Source of the DNA: Oxalobacteraceae bacterium
GTDB taxonomy: Bacteria; Pseudomonadota; Gammaproteobacteria; Burkholderiales; Burkholderiaceae_D
DNA: 64,000 bases
Direction: 5' to 3'
Assembly: GCA_027490725.1 (NCBI GenBank)
Contig: JAIXXN010000068.1
Location: forward strand, 1 to 64,000
Part shown: in pieces, positions 1-9,107 of the stretch
How positions within the stretch are numbered: position 1 is the first letter of the stretch
How the letters are laid out: every line of letters begins with the position of its first letter
Translations under genes and position numbers: made by a program
Notes under the pieces: model-generated
Seen by the model: the letters and a program-made list of their open reading frames with translations, nothing else
The model's database searches: none
Told to the model about the DNA's origin: nothing

Positions 1-2701
1 GTAGTTGCGCCAGACCGAATTTGTCGGCGCGGTGCATGATGATGGTGTTGGCGGTCGGGACGTCGATACCGGTCTCGATAATTGTGGTGCACAGCAGGAT
101 GTTGTAGCGCTGTGCCACAAAGTCGCGCATGACTTTTTCCAGATCGCGTTCATGCATCTGGCCGTGCGCGACGGCGATGCGGGCTTCCGGTAGCAGCTCG
201 GTCAGCATCGCCATGCGGTTCTGGATGGTCTCGACTTCGTTATGCAGGAAGTACACCTGACCACCGCGTTTCAGCTCGCGCAAGCAGGCTTCGCGGATGA
301 TCGATTCGCCTTCGCTGCGGACAAAGGTCTTGATGGCCAGCCGCTTCTGCGGCGCCGTGGCGATTACGGAGAAGTCGCGCAGACCTTCCAGTGCCATGCC
401 CAGCGTACGCGGAATCGGCGTCGCCGTCAGGGTCAGTACGTCAACCTCGGCGCGTAAGGACTTCAGTGCTTCTTTCTGGCGTACCCCGAAGCGGTGTTCT
501 TCGTCGATGATGACCAGGCCCAGACGGGTAAATTTCACGTCGTCCGAGAGCAGCTTGTGGGTGCCGATGACAATATCGAGCGTGCCATCGGCCATGCCCT
601 TGATTGCCTGCGTAATTTCCTTGCCGGTGCGGAAGCGCGACATTTCCGCGATCTTCACGGGCCAGTCGGCAAAGCGGTCGGCAAAGGTCTGTGCATGCTG
701 CTCGGCCAGCAGCGTGGTCGGTGCCAGAATCGCTACCTGTTTGCCGCCCATCACGGCGATGAAGGCCGCGCGCAGTGCCACCTCGGTTTTACCGAAGCCC
801 ACGTCACCGCACACCAGCCGGTCCATCGGCTTACCGGAGGTCATATCCTTGATGACGTTGTTGATGGCTTCTTGCTGATCCGGCGTTTCGTCGAAGCCGA
901 AACTGTCGGCAAAGCGCTCGTAATCGTGTGCCGAGTACTCGAACGAATGGCCCTGACGCAAGGCGCGGCGGGCATACAGATTCAGCAGTTCGGCGGCGGT
1001 ATCGCGGACCTGTTCGGCCGCCTTGCGCTTGGCTTTTTCCCACTGGCCGGAGCCGAGCGAGTGCAGCGGTGCGTCGTCCGGCGAGGCACCGGAGTAGCGC
1101 GAGATCACATGCAGCTGCGATACCGGCACATACAGCTTGGTGTCTTTGGCATATTCCAGATGCAGGAACTCGGTCTCGCCTTCGCCCAGATCCATGCTGG
1201 TCAGGCCCATATAGCGCCCGATGCCGTGGTTGATGTGCACTACCGGATCGCCGATCTTCAGTTCCGACAGATCGCGTACCATCGACTCGACCTGGGTCAC
1301 GCCTTCCTGTTTCTTCTTGCCGGCGCGCCGGCCGGAACCGGCATACAGCTCGGTTTCGGTAATGAAGATCAGGTGTTCTGCACCGGTGGACAGCTCGAAA
1401 CCGGCATGCAGTGGCGCTACGCCCAGCATCAGCTTGGCGTCCGAGCTGACGAAGCCCTGGTAGCCTTCCGCAGGCGTGAGCGTCAGCTGGTATTCGTTGA
1501 AATACTGTTGCAGGGTTTCGCGGCGGCCGTTCGATTCCGCGCAGATCATCACGCGTCGGCCAGCTTGTAGCAGATAGGCGCGCAGATTGGTGAGCGGATC
1601 TTCGCTGTGACGGTTGACGGCGATGTTCGGTACTGGCGCCGACAGCTCGGAGGCGCCGGCATCGGCCTCGCGGCCGATTACCAGTCGTCCGTATGGCTTG
1701 GCCAGCGTGAAGAACTGTTCATCGGTGAGGAACAGCGCTTCCGGCGCCAGAATCGGGCGTTCGCGGTCGGCTTTCAGGAAGCGGTAGCGCGAGCCGGTAT
1801 CGGTCCAGAAGCGCAGGATGACGGCATTGATGTCGCCCACCAGTGCCAGCGTTGCGCCTTGCGGCAGATAGTCGAACAGCGTGGCGGTCTGCTCGAAGAA
1901 CAGCGGCAGATAGTATTCGATACCGGCCGAGGCAATACCGGCACTGATATCTTTGTACACCACCGAGCGCGATGGGTCACCCTCGAACTGTTCGCGCCAG
2001 CGGCTACGGAAAGTGGTGCGCGCCGCCTCATCCATCGGGAACTCGCGTCCCGGCAGCAGTCGTACTTCGTTGACCGGATACAGCGAGCGCTGGGTGTCGG
2101 CGTCAAAGGTGCGGATGGTTTCGATGGTGTCGCCAAACAGGTCGAGCCGGTAAGGCAGGGCAGAGCCCATCGGGAACAGATCGATCAGACCACCACGCAC
2201 CGAGTATTCGCCGGGCGACATGACCTGCGTGACGTGGGTGTAGCCGGCCAGCGTCAGCTGGCTTTTCAGGCGTGCTTCGTCGAGCGACTCACCTTTTTTG
2301 AAGAAGAAGGTATAGGCCGCGAGGAAGGAGGGCGGTGCCATGCGTACCAGCGCGGTGGTCGCTGGCACCAGCATCACGTCGCACTGGCCGCTGGTGATTT
2401 CGTGCAGCGTAGCGAGGCGCTCGGACACCAGATCCTGGTGCGGCGAGAAGGCGTCGTAGGGCAGGGTTTCCCAGTCCGGCAACAGGTGGCAGCGCAGGGC
2501 GTCGCCGGCAAACCATGGAATTTCATCGAGCAGGCGCTGGCCATCGCTGGCGCTGGCCACAATCACGGCCAGCATCTGGCCTTGTGCTTTGAGTTCGAGC
2601 GCGGTTTGCGCCAGTGCGTAGGCATCCGACGAACCATGCAGGGCTGGCAGGGCGTAACGGTTGCCGGGTTTTGGGATGGAGTTTTTCAAGACCAGAGACA
2701 C
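1..2701 (-). CDS. mfd: Transcription-repair coupling factor Mfd (partial, C-terminus beyond window)
   Basis: Mfd is the DNA translocase that removes RNA polymerase stalled at lesions and recruits UvrA. About 900 of the usual ~1,150 residues are here, read from the right and leaving at the left edge. An N-terminal UvrB-homology region is followed by the RNA-polymerase-interaction and helicase domains. The Walker A motif GDVGFGKTE lies near residue 625 and the DEEHRFG box near residue 732. A TGA stop lies in frame four codons upstream of the GTG at 2699-2701, so GTG is the earliest possible start; no strong ribosome-binding site is visible. The missing part should be the end of helicase motor 2 and the TRCF C-terminal domain. 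The long plus-strand frames across it are shadows. Confidence 0.95.
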   Translation of the reverse strand, partial: MSLVLKNSIPKPGNRYALPALHGSSDAYALAQTALELKAQGQMLAVIVASASDGQRLLDEIPWFAGDALRCHLLPDWETLPYDAFSPHQDLVSERLATLHEITSGQCDVMLVPATTALVRMAPPSFLAAYTFFFKKGESLDEARLKSQLTLAGYTHVTQVMSPGEYSVRGGLIDLFPMGSALPYRLDLFGDTIETIRTFDADTQRSLYPVNEVRLLPGREFPMDEAARTTFRSRWREQFEGDPSRSVVYKDISAGIASAGIEYYLPLFFEQTATLFDYLPQGATLALVGDINAVILRFWTDTGSRYRFLKADRERPILAPEALFLTDEQFFTLAKPYGRLVIGREADAGASELSAPVPNIAVNRHSEDPLTNLRAYLLQAGRRVMICAESNGRRETLQQYFNEYQLTLTPAEGYQGFVSSDAKLMLGVAPLHAGFELSTGAEHLIFITETELYAGSGRRAGKKKQEGVTQVESMVRDLSELKIGDPVVHINHGIGRYMGLTSMDLGEGETEFLHLEYAKDTKLYVPVSQLHVISRYSGASPDDAPLHSLGSGQWEKAKRKAAEQVRDTAAELLNLYARRALRQGHSFEYSAHDYERFADSFGFDETPDQQEAINNVIKDMTSGKPMDRLVCGDVGFGKTEVALRAAFIAVMGGKQVAILAPTTLLAEQHAQTFADRFADWPVKIAEMSRFRTGKEITQAIKGMADGTLDIVIGTHKLLSDDVKFTRLGLVIIDEEHRFGVRQKEALKSLRAEVDVLTLTATPIPRTLGMALEGLRDFSVIATAPQKRLAIKTFVRSEGESIIREACLRELKRGGQVYFLHNEVETIQNRMAMLTELLPEARIAVAHGQMHERDLEKVMRDFVAQRYNILLCTTIIETGIDVPTANTIIMHRADKFGLAQL

Positions 2702-2791
2702 AACGCAGCTTCACTGTAAAGGCGCATCGCCAGAGTGGCCATGCCGCTGCAGCATTATAGACCAAGCCCCGTTTTGTTGCCCTGTAGAGCT

Positions 2792-2882
2792 ACGCGCTTG
2801 CGCCGCGCGGTTCCGCCACGCGCTTGCGCCGCGCGCTTGCGCCGCGCGCTTGCGCCGCGCGCTTGCGCCGCGCGCTTGCGCC
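2792..2882. repeat. 13-bp tandem repeat, about seven copies, upstream of mfd
   Basis: The unit GCGCGCTTGCGCC occurs four times perfectly (2831-2882). Before it are two copies differing only in the first base (2792-2804, 2818-2830) and one more diverged copy (2805-2817). The array lies in the 223-bp gap between the 3' end of the nucleotidase gene and the mfd start, so it sits where an mfd promoter would be expected. The unit is not a multiple of three and is not within a recognised gene. Confidence 0.85.
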
Positions 2883-2924
2883 ACACCCTGTCCTTGCAAC
2901 GAGTCGCTGGAATCGGGCGTGCCG

Positions 2925-3866
2925 CTAATCTTTTGCCGGTGGCCGGTTCGCCACGCCGAATGGCACATGCACCATCGGGATATTCCCGCCCGCCGATTTC
3001 AGGTGACTGAGCTGGTCGTCAAAGAAGATATGTGGTTTGAAGATGCTCAGGACCCGCGCCTTTTCCATGCCGCCAAGGAAAAACGTCTCGTTGGCGGATA
3101 CGCCCCAGCTTTTCAGGGTGGTAACGACCCGCTCGTGCGAGGGCGCGCTGCGCGCCGTGATGATGGCAATGCGCAGGATCTTGCGGTAGGCGGGATCTCG
3201 GCGCTGGGCGCGTTCTTCCAGCCGCTGCATCAGCGACAGCTTCTGGAACAGGTCGGCCAGCGGCCCCGGTTGATGGGGTGTCGCGACGTGCTCGCGCTCG
3301 TGGGCGTGGAATTCGTCGACGTTGTTATTGCGTTTGAAAACAGTTTCAGACTCGTCGTCAGCGATCACGCCATCGAAGTCGAAAGCCACCCGTAGCTCGT
3401 TATCGTCTTCGTCGTCTTCGGTACGCGAGGGGAGTACCAGCCCGGCCGGATAGTTGGCTGCCAGTGCATTGCGTACATCTTCTTCGTGCGCCGTCAGAAA
3501 TAGCGCGGTGTTAAAGGCCGGTAGATAGGTGTACGGCGATTTGCCGGTAACAAAGCAGGCGCGCGAAATGTCGAGGCCGTAGTGGGCGATGGAATTCATT
3601 ACGCGCAAGCCTGTTTCCGGCGAATTACGGGACAGCAGCACCACTTCAACGGGCGCCGATTCGGCGTAATGCTTGTTAATGCCGAGGAAGCGGCGGATGA
3701 AAGGGAAGGCAACGCCCTTGCTCAGGATTACATTGAGATGCTCTTCCTGATACTTTCGGTAAGCTTCCGCGCCCTGCTCGAGAAAAATCTGGTGCGATTC
3801 GCTGAGGTCAAACAGCGCACTGGAAGCGATGCCGATAACCAGTTTGTGTTCGATGGGATAGGCCAT
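2925..3866 (-). CDS. 5'-nucleotidase (PF06189-type, cytosolic)
   Basis: This 313-residue protein matches from memory the bacterial 5'-nucleotidase family related to eukaryotic cytosolic 5'-nucleotidase I, which dephosphorylates nucleoside monophosphates. Visible features are an N-terminal segment with IGIASSALFDLSES, the acidic motif FDFDGVIADDESE near residue 170, the IITARSAP segment near residue 245 and FFDDQ near residue 287, giving a HAD-like layout. I start at the ATG at 3866 (MAYPIEHK) rather than the upstream frame opening at 3896, because family members begin at this point. There is no signal peptide. It lies downstream of nothing obvious and is transcribed toward mfd. Confidence 0.8.
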   Translation of the reverse strand: MAYPIEHKLVIGIASSALFDLSESHQIFLEQGAEAYRKYQEEHLNVILSKGVAFPFIRRFLGINKHYAESAPVEVVLLSRNSPETGLRVMNSIAHYGLDISRACFVTGKSPYTYLPAFNTALFLTAHEEDVRNALAANYPAGLVLPSRTEDDEDDNELRVAFDFDGVIADDESETVFKRNNNVDEFHAHEREHVATPHQPGPLADLFQKLSLMQRLEERAQRRDPAYRKILRIAIITARSAPSHERVVTTLKSWGVSANETFFLGGMEKARVLSIFKPHIFFDDQLSHLKSAGGNIPMVHVPFGVANRPPAKD

Positions 3867-3906
3867 GTTTGCTCGCTTGGTTGCAATGTTCACCACTTTA
3901 CCGCAT

Positions 3907-3922
3907 TGGCACGGATTCCGCT
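3907..3922 (+). promoter_or_regulatory. Possible sigma-54 -24/-12 promoter before the PEP-CTERM gene
   Basis: TGGCACG is followed at the correct GG-to-GC spacing of 12 bases by a GC, giving the sigma-54 core, but the -12 box reads CCGCT instead of TTGCA. PEP-CTERM genes are often sigma-54 controlled through PrsK/PrsR. A sigma-70-like TATAAT at 4005-4010 without a good -35 is the competing possibility. Confidence 0.3.
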
Positions 3923-4077
3923 GGTTTGCACAACTGGTCTGCTACTGGTAGTTAAATTAAGATAATTTTTATTGTCAGGATGGTTATTTCTATTGTTTTG
4001 GGGATATAATTATTCCAATGCAGTGCAGTTTTGACGGATTTCTCCCGATTTTCAATTTCAAATACCAATTACATACC

Positions 4078-5061
4078 ATGACCACTTCGAATCTGATGAA
4101 ACGTGTTTTGCCTCTGGTGTTGAGCATCGCCGCGATGGGTGCAGCCCACGCCGCCGTTCCAAGTTTTGACCTGGGCGCAGCCAGTGCCTATAGCGCTTAT
4201 ATTTACGGCAATGTGTCCGGCGTAACCGATATCGAAGGTCGCTTTGCCGTTGGCGGTAATCTCAACATCAACGGCGCTTCGGTTGGCTACCGCGCGCCTT
4301 ACGGCACCACGGGGCCTACCCTGGTGGTCGGCGGGGATGTGAAGTTCACCAGCGGCAATCTGTATGGCCCACCCGTGAAAAATGTCGATACCAACCTGAC
4401 CTACGGCCCGATTACCGACTACGTTACCAATCCTTATGGCAAAGGCGTTTACGGCGGAAGCAATACTTCCTCCGGCTATCACAACCTGACGAAGGCTGAT
4501 ATCAGCAAAGTTACCGACTTCGCCGCCACCAAGAGCAGCCTGACGGCGCTGTCGAACACCCTGAGCAAACAGGCCAGCAATGGTACTTCGGTGAACTATG
4601 TCAACAGTGGCATCGAACTGGTGGGTAATGGCGAGTCCGGTGTGCAGATTTTCAATCTGGACACCCATAACCTGACCAATCTGAGTCTGCGTAATGTCGC
4701 CAAAGATGCGGCGGTGCTGATCAATGTCACCGGTTCGGGTGAAGTCAAGTTCGCTGGTGGTCAGGACGGCCAGTTGCAAGCGCTGCGTGGCAATGTGCTG
4801 TTCAACCTGAACGGTGCGACCAGCGTGAATATCGCCACCTTCGCCTGGGGCTCGATCCTGGCGAACGATGCAAATCTGTTCGGCACCGGCCATCTGGAAG
4901 GTACGATTGTTGCCAATTCGATCAGCTCGGCCGTTGAAGTGGGCTGGGAGCCATACAAGGGTTATGTTGCCGCACCTGTACCGGAACCGGAAACCTATGC
5001 CATGCTGCTGGCCGGTCTGGGCCTGGTGGGCGTGATTGCACGGCGTCGTCGCCAGCAGTAA
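4078..5061 (+). CDS. PEP-CTERM sorted protein, choice-of-anchor A type
   Basis: This 327-residue exported protein has an N-terminal signal peptide (basic MTTSNLMKR, hydrophobic core, cleavage near AHA|AVPSF). Its central region carries features of choice-of-anchor A proteins: LGAASAYSAYIYGNVSG near the start, GRFAVGGNLN, and a late WGSILANDA segment. The C-terminus has a PEP-CTERM signal: VPEPETYAML, a hydrophobic helix and terminal RRRR. Exosortase would cleave at the PEP motif and release or anchor the protein at the surface, usually with exopolysaccharide or biofilm matrix. No exosortase gene is in the window. I choose the ATG at 4078 over an upstream ATG at 4018 because only the former puts the signal peptide at the N-terminus. 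Confidence 0.85.
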   Translation: MTTSNLMKRVLPLVLSIAAMGAAHAAVPSFDLGAASAYSAYIYGNVSGVTDIEGRFAVGGNLNINGASVGYRAPYGTTGPTLVVGGDVKFTSGNLYGPPVKNVDTNLTYGPITDYVTNPYGKGVYGGSNTSSGYHNLTKADISKVTDFAATKSSLTALSNTLSKQASNGTSVNYVNSGIELVGNGESGVQIFNLDTHNLTNLSLRNVAKDAAVLINVTGSGEVKFAGGQDGQLQALRGNVLFNLNGATSVNIATFAWGSILANDANLFGTGHLEGTIVANSISSAVEVGWEPYKGYVAAPVPEPETYAMLLAGLGLVGVIARRRRQQ

Positions 5062-5082
5062 TCGCTGCGCACTGGCCTATGG

Positions 5083-5109
5083 AAATAGCTGCTTCGGCAG
5101 CTATTTTTG
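5083..5109 (+). terminator. Rho-independent terminator after the PEP-CTERM gene
   Basis: Ten-base perfect stem AAATAGCTGC / GCAGCTATTT with a TTCG tetraloop, running directly into a T tract. It begins about 20 bases after the stop codon. Confidence 0.85.
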
Positions 5110-5185
5110 TTTCATTTTGACACTTCCTGATTGCTAGGTGACGGTGCCTGAGTTACATTGAGGCATCCTCTAGACGGAATCCAGC

Positions 5186-6319
5186 GTGCTCAACTTCGAC
5201 ACTCTGCTACTGGTTCAGGTATGTACGACGGTGCTGACCACGGCACTGTTGCTGGTAACTGCCTGCTACCGGGATAGTCCGCCCGAGCTGCGCTGGTGGG
5301 CACTCGGCGATCTGGTCATATCCGTCGGTCTGGCATTGACCAATCTCGATCATGTGCCGGTGCTGCTGGCCGCTCTGCTCGGTTACAGCCTGCTGGCGCT
5401 GGGTATTGCGCTGGTGTTGCGGGGTGTGTGCGTGCATTGCGGCGCCTCGCTGAGTAATCTCCATATTCTGTTACTGACCCTGATTGCCCTCGGTGTGAGC
5501 GGCTATTTCACGCTGATCGAGCCCAGTCTGAAAGCGCGGATTGCCTTCGGCGGCCTGTATTTCGGCTTGCTCAACTGGATCTGTGCGTATGCCGTGGCGC
5601 GTTACGGGGGCGAGCGGGGGACAGTGATCACTGCCAGCGGATTCGCCATGCTGGGAACGGCACTACTGGTCAGGGGCATCGGCTTGCTGTTGCAGGCAGG
5701 GCCGCTGGATCTGTCCGGCTCCATGATTCTCGGCATCACCATGCTGACCATTCCACTGGCCCAGATGTGCACGGCCTTTGGTCTGATTCTGATGGTGATG
5801 TGGCGTTATGCCGAGCGCTTGCGCCATTTATCGAGTATCGATGCGCTGACCGGCGCCTTCAATCGCGCGGGCCTGCAGAATCAGGGCGGGCGACTGGCGC
5901 AGCGCTTGCAACGTGCGCGCCGCGAGATGGCGGTGCTGATGATCGACGTAGACCACTTCAAACAGATTAACGATAGTTTCGGCCATGCCGCCGGCGATGA
6001 AGTGCTGCGCTTTCTGACGCGCCTATTGCGCCAGGAATTGCGGCCGATGGATGTGCTGGCGCGGCTGGGTGGCGAAGAATTCGTGCTGGTGCTGGACGGT
6101 ATCGATGCCGCTGATGCCTTGCGGCTGGCCGAACGGCTGCGGGTGCGCATCGCTGCCGAAGCGGTGGCAATCGATGGCGGATCGGTGGCCTATACGGTCA
6201 GCATCGGGGTGGTGACGTCGGCGCAAGCCGGCTATGAGTTGGCGACCCTGATGGTCGAGGGTGACCGCGCCATGTATGCCGCCAAGCAGGCTGGCCGCAA
6301 TCAGGTGCGCGCCGCCTGA
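5186..6319 (+). CDS. Membrane-bound diguanylate cyclase (GGDEF)
   Basis: This 377-residue protein makes cyclic di-GMP from two GTP. Residues 1 to about 205 are strongly hydrophobic with several predicted membrane helices and no recognised sensor family. The GGDEF domain follows, with SIDALTGAFNRAG at its start, DHFKQINDSFGH, and the active-site RLGGEEF loop; GGEEF is an accepted active variant. DVLARLGGEEF lacks the usual RxxD inhibitory site five residues before the loop. The start is GTG at 5186, with the closest reasonable upstream signal GACGGA. It is the last plus-strand gene before the convergent lipase pair. Confidence 0.9.
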   Translation: MLNFDTLLLVQVCTTVLTTALLLVTACYRDSPPELRWWALGDLVISVGLALTNLDHVPVLLAALLGYSLLALGIALVLRGVCVHCGASLSNLHILLLTLIALGVSGYFTLIEPSLKARIAFGGLYFGLLNWICAYAVARYGGERGTVITASGFAMLGTALLVRGIGLLLQAGPLDLSGSMILGITMLTIPLAQMCTAFGLILMVMWRYAERLRHLSSIDALTGAFNRAGLQNQGGRLAQRLQRARREMAVLMIDVDHFKQINDSFGHAAGDEVLRFLTRLLRQELRPMDVLARLGGEEFVLVLDGIDAADALRLAERLRVRIAAEAVAIDGGSVAYTVSIGVVTSAQAGYELATLMVEGDRAMYAAKQAGRNQVRAA

Positions 6320-6342
6320 CAGCCTACTGCTGGCGGCTTGTT

Positions 6343-7296
6343 TCACTGCTCGTAGGCTCCCAGTCGCAGCTGTTCCTCGGCACTGAAGGCTGCAGCGCGT
6401 AATTGCTGCAGCGCGAGCTGCTGCTGGTCGGCGCCATGCTCAGCGTGCTGCAAGCGCTGTAAAAGCTGCTGGCGCTGTGCCAGATAGCTGGCGATACGCT
6501 GCTGCCAGCTGGCTTGCTCGCGATCGAGTTCGGCCAGCCGGGCGGCGGCAGCGGGCGAAAATGCGCTCGCCCGCAGACGGTAAACCTCATTGTCGCCAGC
6601 CCCCTCGGCGCGTGCCTGCGCTACCGCCTGTTCCATGGTTAATACGCGCGCTGGCGCCTCGCGTTCGCTCCGCTGGTCAGGCCTTAGTGCGGCGTCGAGC
6701 GCCTGCCAGCGCTGCTGTCGTTCGGCCTCGCTCAGCGTCTTGTCTGCGCTGAGTGCCATGCGGGCTATCGCATCCTCATCGTAGGCATCACTGGCGCCAA
6801 ACAGTGCCGCAATCTCGGCGTCGCTGAAGTACTGCCGGCGAGTCTGCTGCATGGCCTGCAGGCGCTGGCGTGCACCCTGTAGCGCATCCTTGGCCGCCGG
6901 TAGCATGCGTTCCGTGTCGACCAGTGCACGCTTGTAGTCGAGGTAGGCGTCCAGTAGCCGCTGGGCTTCGCGGGCTGCAGCGCGCGCGAGCCGGCGCTCC
7001 AGTTCGCGGCGGATCTCGGCGCGCAGCGCTTCCAGCGATTGCTCGCCCAGCCCTGCCAGATAGTAGTCGAACAGGTATAGCAGCTCGGGTGTGATGCTCA
7101 GCTGGTCGGCGCTGCTCTGGCCCAGATTTCCGTCCGGGCGGGTACCCGCCATGGACGGCACAAAGGCAAAGTAGTCGGGTGTGCGAGCGGCACCGGGCGC
7201 AGCGCTGGCCGCTGGCTGCTGCCAGCTCCCGTATAGCGCTAGCGCTGCGAGTCCCGCCAGCAGCAGATAGCCCAGTGTTCTGGCTGGTCGTCGCAT
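6343..7296 (-). CDS. Lipase-specific foldase (Lif / lipase chaperone)
   Basis: Lif proteins are inner-membrane-anchored periplasmic chaperones that fold the cognate secreted lipase before type II secretion. This one has an N-terminal membrane helix, an Ala/Pro-rich linker, then the conserved N-terminal foldase motif seen as LFDYYLAGLGEQS near residue 80, and a long helical, Arg/Gln/Ala-rich remainder typical of the headphone-like Lif structure. About 317 residues is normal. An ATG at 7296 with AAAGGG just upstream is preferred to the GTG at 7302. It lies directly behind the lipase gene in the same operon, the standard order. Confidence 0.9.
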   Translation of the reverse strand: MRRPARTLGYLLLAGLAALALYGSWQQPAASAAPGAARTPDYFAFVPSMAGTRPDGNLGQSSADQLSITPELLYLFDYYLAGLGEQSLEALRAEIRRELERRLARAAAREAQRLLDAYLDYKRALVDTERMLPAAKDALQGARQRLQAMQQTRRQYFSDAEIAALFGASDAYDEDAIARMALSADKTLSEAERQQRWQALDAALRPDQRSEREAPARVLTMEQAVAQARAEGAGDNEVYRLRASAFSPAAAARLAELDREQASWQQRIASYLAQRQQLLQRLQHAEHGADQQQLALQQLRAAAFSAEEQLRLGAYEQ

Positions 7297-7305
7297 GGCC
7301 ACCCT

Positions 7306-8226
7306 TTACAGCCCCAGACCTTGCAGGCGATTGGCCTGCTGGCGGAACAGCGTTACCGGATTGGTCTCGAACAGATTGCTGATGCCGACCAGCTGGTTGA
7401 CTTCGTCAAGATGGTTGAGGGCGTAGTCATCGCGGATCACGCGCCCCAGGTGGCTCGAGCAACTGCTGACCAGGCCATCGTTCTTGGCGCCGTCAAAGGC
7501 AATTGCGGTCAGCGCCAGTACCGGGTCGCTGACATCGAGCAGGTTGGTATAGGGCTGCGCGCCACTCCACGAGAAGTAGTACACGCCTTTTACCTGATAG
7601 TCGCCTTCGCCGCAGGCGCTGACAGGCACGCCGGCAGGGTGGCGCTGATTGAAAGCGAGGCTGCCGGCGGTGCTCAGCGAGCTAGCCGCTGCCCGGGAGT
7701 TCTGCGGCAAAGTAGGGCTGCCAGACAGGAAGCTGATCAGGCCCGACACGGCATTCGCCAGACTATATGTCACGTTGGGCACCGCGCCGATCAGCACATC
7801 GGCTACGCGCGAACCCTTATTCACGCCTCCCACGCTACTCACCGAGGCGACCAGATCCGGGCGCACCGAGGCGACGTAGCGTGCAGTCGGAGCGCCATGA
7901 CTGTGGCCGATCAGGTTGACCTTGGCCGCACCGGTAGCGGCCAGAATCTGCTTTACCTGTATCAGCAACTGCTCGCCGCGCACTTCGCTGCTGTTGGCGG
8001 CGGAGACCTGGGTGACGTAGACCTGGGCGCCACCGCTGCGCAGCGCGGCAGCGATGCCGTAGAAATAGTCCACCGGACCGAGCTTGTCGAAACCGAACAG
8101 GCCATGTACCAGTACGATCGGGTATCTGGTTTGGGTGTAGCCCGCGCTGGCGGCGCGCGCCGGGCTGGCGAACAGGCTGCAGGCAATCAGGCCGAACGCC
8201 AGTAGCTGGCAGATGCGTTGTCTCAT
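7306..8226 (-). CDS. Secreted triacylglycerol lipase, family I.1/I.2
   Basis: This 306-residue lipase hydrolyses long-chain triacylglycerols outside the cell. A signal peptide ends near ARA|ASAGY. The oxyanion motif HGLFGFD is at about residue 41, and the nucleophile is Ser109 in GHSHG. The probable acid is Asp250 (KNDGLV) and the histidine His272 (NHLDEVNQ). Cys205 and Cys256 fit the conserved disulfide. All of this matches Lif-dependent Pseudomonas/Burkholderia/Chromobacterium lipases. The foldase gene follows within 10 bases, so the pair is probably co-transcribed and the lipase secreted by a type II system encoded elsewhere. Confidence 0.93.
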   Translation of the reverse strand: MRQRICQLLAFGLIACSLFASPARAASAGYTQTRYPIVLVHGLFGFDKLGPVDYFYGIAAALRSGGAQVYVTQVSAANSSEVRGEQLLIQVKQILAATGAAKVNLIGHSHGAPTARYVASVRPDLVASVSSVGGVNKGSRVADVLIGAVPNVTYSLANAVSGLISFLSGSPTLPQNSRAAASSLSTAGSLAFNQRHPAGVPVSACGEGDYQVKGVYYFSWSGAQPYTNLLDVSDPVLALTAIAFDGAKNDGLVSSCSSHLGRVIRDDYALNHLDEVNQLVGISNLFETNPVTLFRQQANRLQGLGL

Positions 8227-8377
8227 GGTGGTCTCCGTGGATTTTATTGTGGTCCGGCTCAGGTCCGGTGGAGAAAATGTAGCACCGCCGTGATGACCAT
8301 GCAGACCGTCCGCTAGTCCCCGCGAGCCAAACTGGCATGGCCAATGGCGTGGCCATGATTCGGCGTGCAGGCTGCGT

Positions 8378-8383
8378 TATAAT
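8378..8383 (+). promoter_or_regulatory. -10 box of the TetR-family regulator gene
   Basis: A perfect TATAAT stands just upstream of the regulator, with no convincing -35. Transcription would begin near 8390, which excludes the TTG at 8386 as a start and supports TTG 8413. Confidence 0.5.
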
Positions 8384-8412
8384 CGTTGGCAAAAACCCAC
8401 AAAGAGACGACC

Positions 8413-9105
8413 TTGCCAGCTCACTTCGACTTGCAGCAATTTCAGGCGATGACGCCCCTCGATGGCGACAATATCTGGGCCTATCTGCTCGATCATCATG
8501 CCGAGCGGATTACTGTCAAACGGCGCAAGCCGGCGCTGGAGAATATCGAGAAAATCTTCCGGGCCACCTTCAAGCTGGCCAACGAGGTGGGTTTCCGCTC
8601 CATGAATCTGCGCGATCTATGCCGGGAAACGGGTTTGTCGATGGGGGGGCTGTATGGCTACATCAGCAGCAAAGACCAACTGGCGGAAATGATCGAAGAT
8701 GTGGTGCGTCACGCCACCCATGAAGTGCCGCGCCTGTTCTGCCATCTGGAAGATCCGCTGGACCGTATCGAAGCGCTGGTGCGCGCCTCGATCTATGTTT
8801 CGGAAATTCTGCAGCCGTGGTTCTATTTCGTGTTCATGGATTCGCGTGTGCTGCAATCGGCGCAGCGCACCATGGCCAAGGAATCGGAACTGTATGTGCA
8901 GTCGCTGTTCGCCAACATGATTAGCGAATTGCCGCATCGGCCAGCCGGCCAGCCAGAACTGCTGGCGGCGCACATTCTGGCGATGTTCCAGGACTGGTAT
9001 GTGAAGCGCTGGAAGTATCGCGCGGCCGGCATTGGCGCGGACCAGTTTGCCGACAGCGCAGTGCGCATGACACGCGCCTATCTGCGCGCTCAGGGCGCGC
9101 AGTAG
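8413..9105 (+). CDS. TetR/AcrR-family transcriptional regulator
   Basis: This 230-residue one-component regulator has an N-terminal DNA-binding domain at residues ~40-90, including the helix-turn-helix NLRDLCRETGLSMGGLYGYISSK, and a C-terminal ligand-binding/dimer region. Before the usual TetR start it has about 35 extra residues. The start is uncertain: TTG 8413 fits the -10 box at 8378-8383 and has GAGA upstream, TTG 8386 would precede the predicted transcript start, and ATG 8449 is also possible. The ligand is unknown. It is divergent from the lipase operon with about 190 bp between them, so control of the lipase genes is possible but unproved. Confidence 0.85.
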   Translation: MPAHFDLQQFQAMTPLDGDNIWAYLLDHHAERITVKRRKPALENIEKIFRATFKLANEVGFRSMNLRDLCRETGLSMGGLYGYISSKDQLAEMIEDVVRHATHEVPRLFCHLEDPLDRIEALVRASIYVSEILQPWFYFVFMDSRVLQSAQRTMAKESELYVQSLFANMISELPHRPAGQPELLAAHILAMFQDWYVKRWKYRAAGIGADQFADSAVRMTRAYLRAQGAQ

Positions 9106-9107
9106 TC

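Noticed and set aside
1607-2719. Long plus-strand frames across mfd
   Set aside because: They are antisense shadows; the minus strand encodes clear Mfd motifs.
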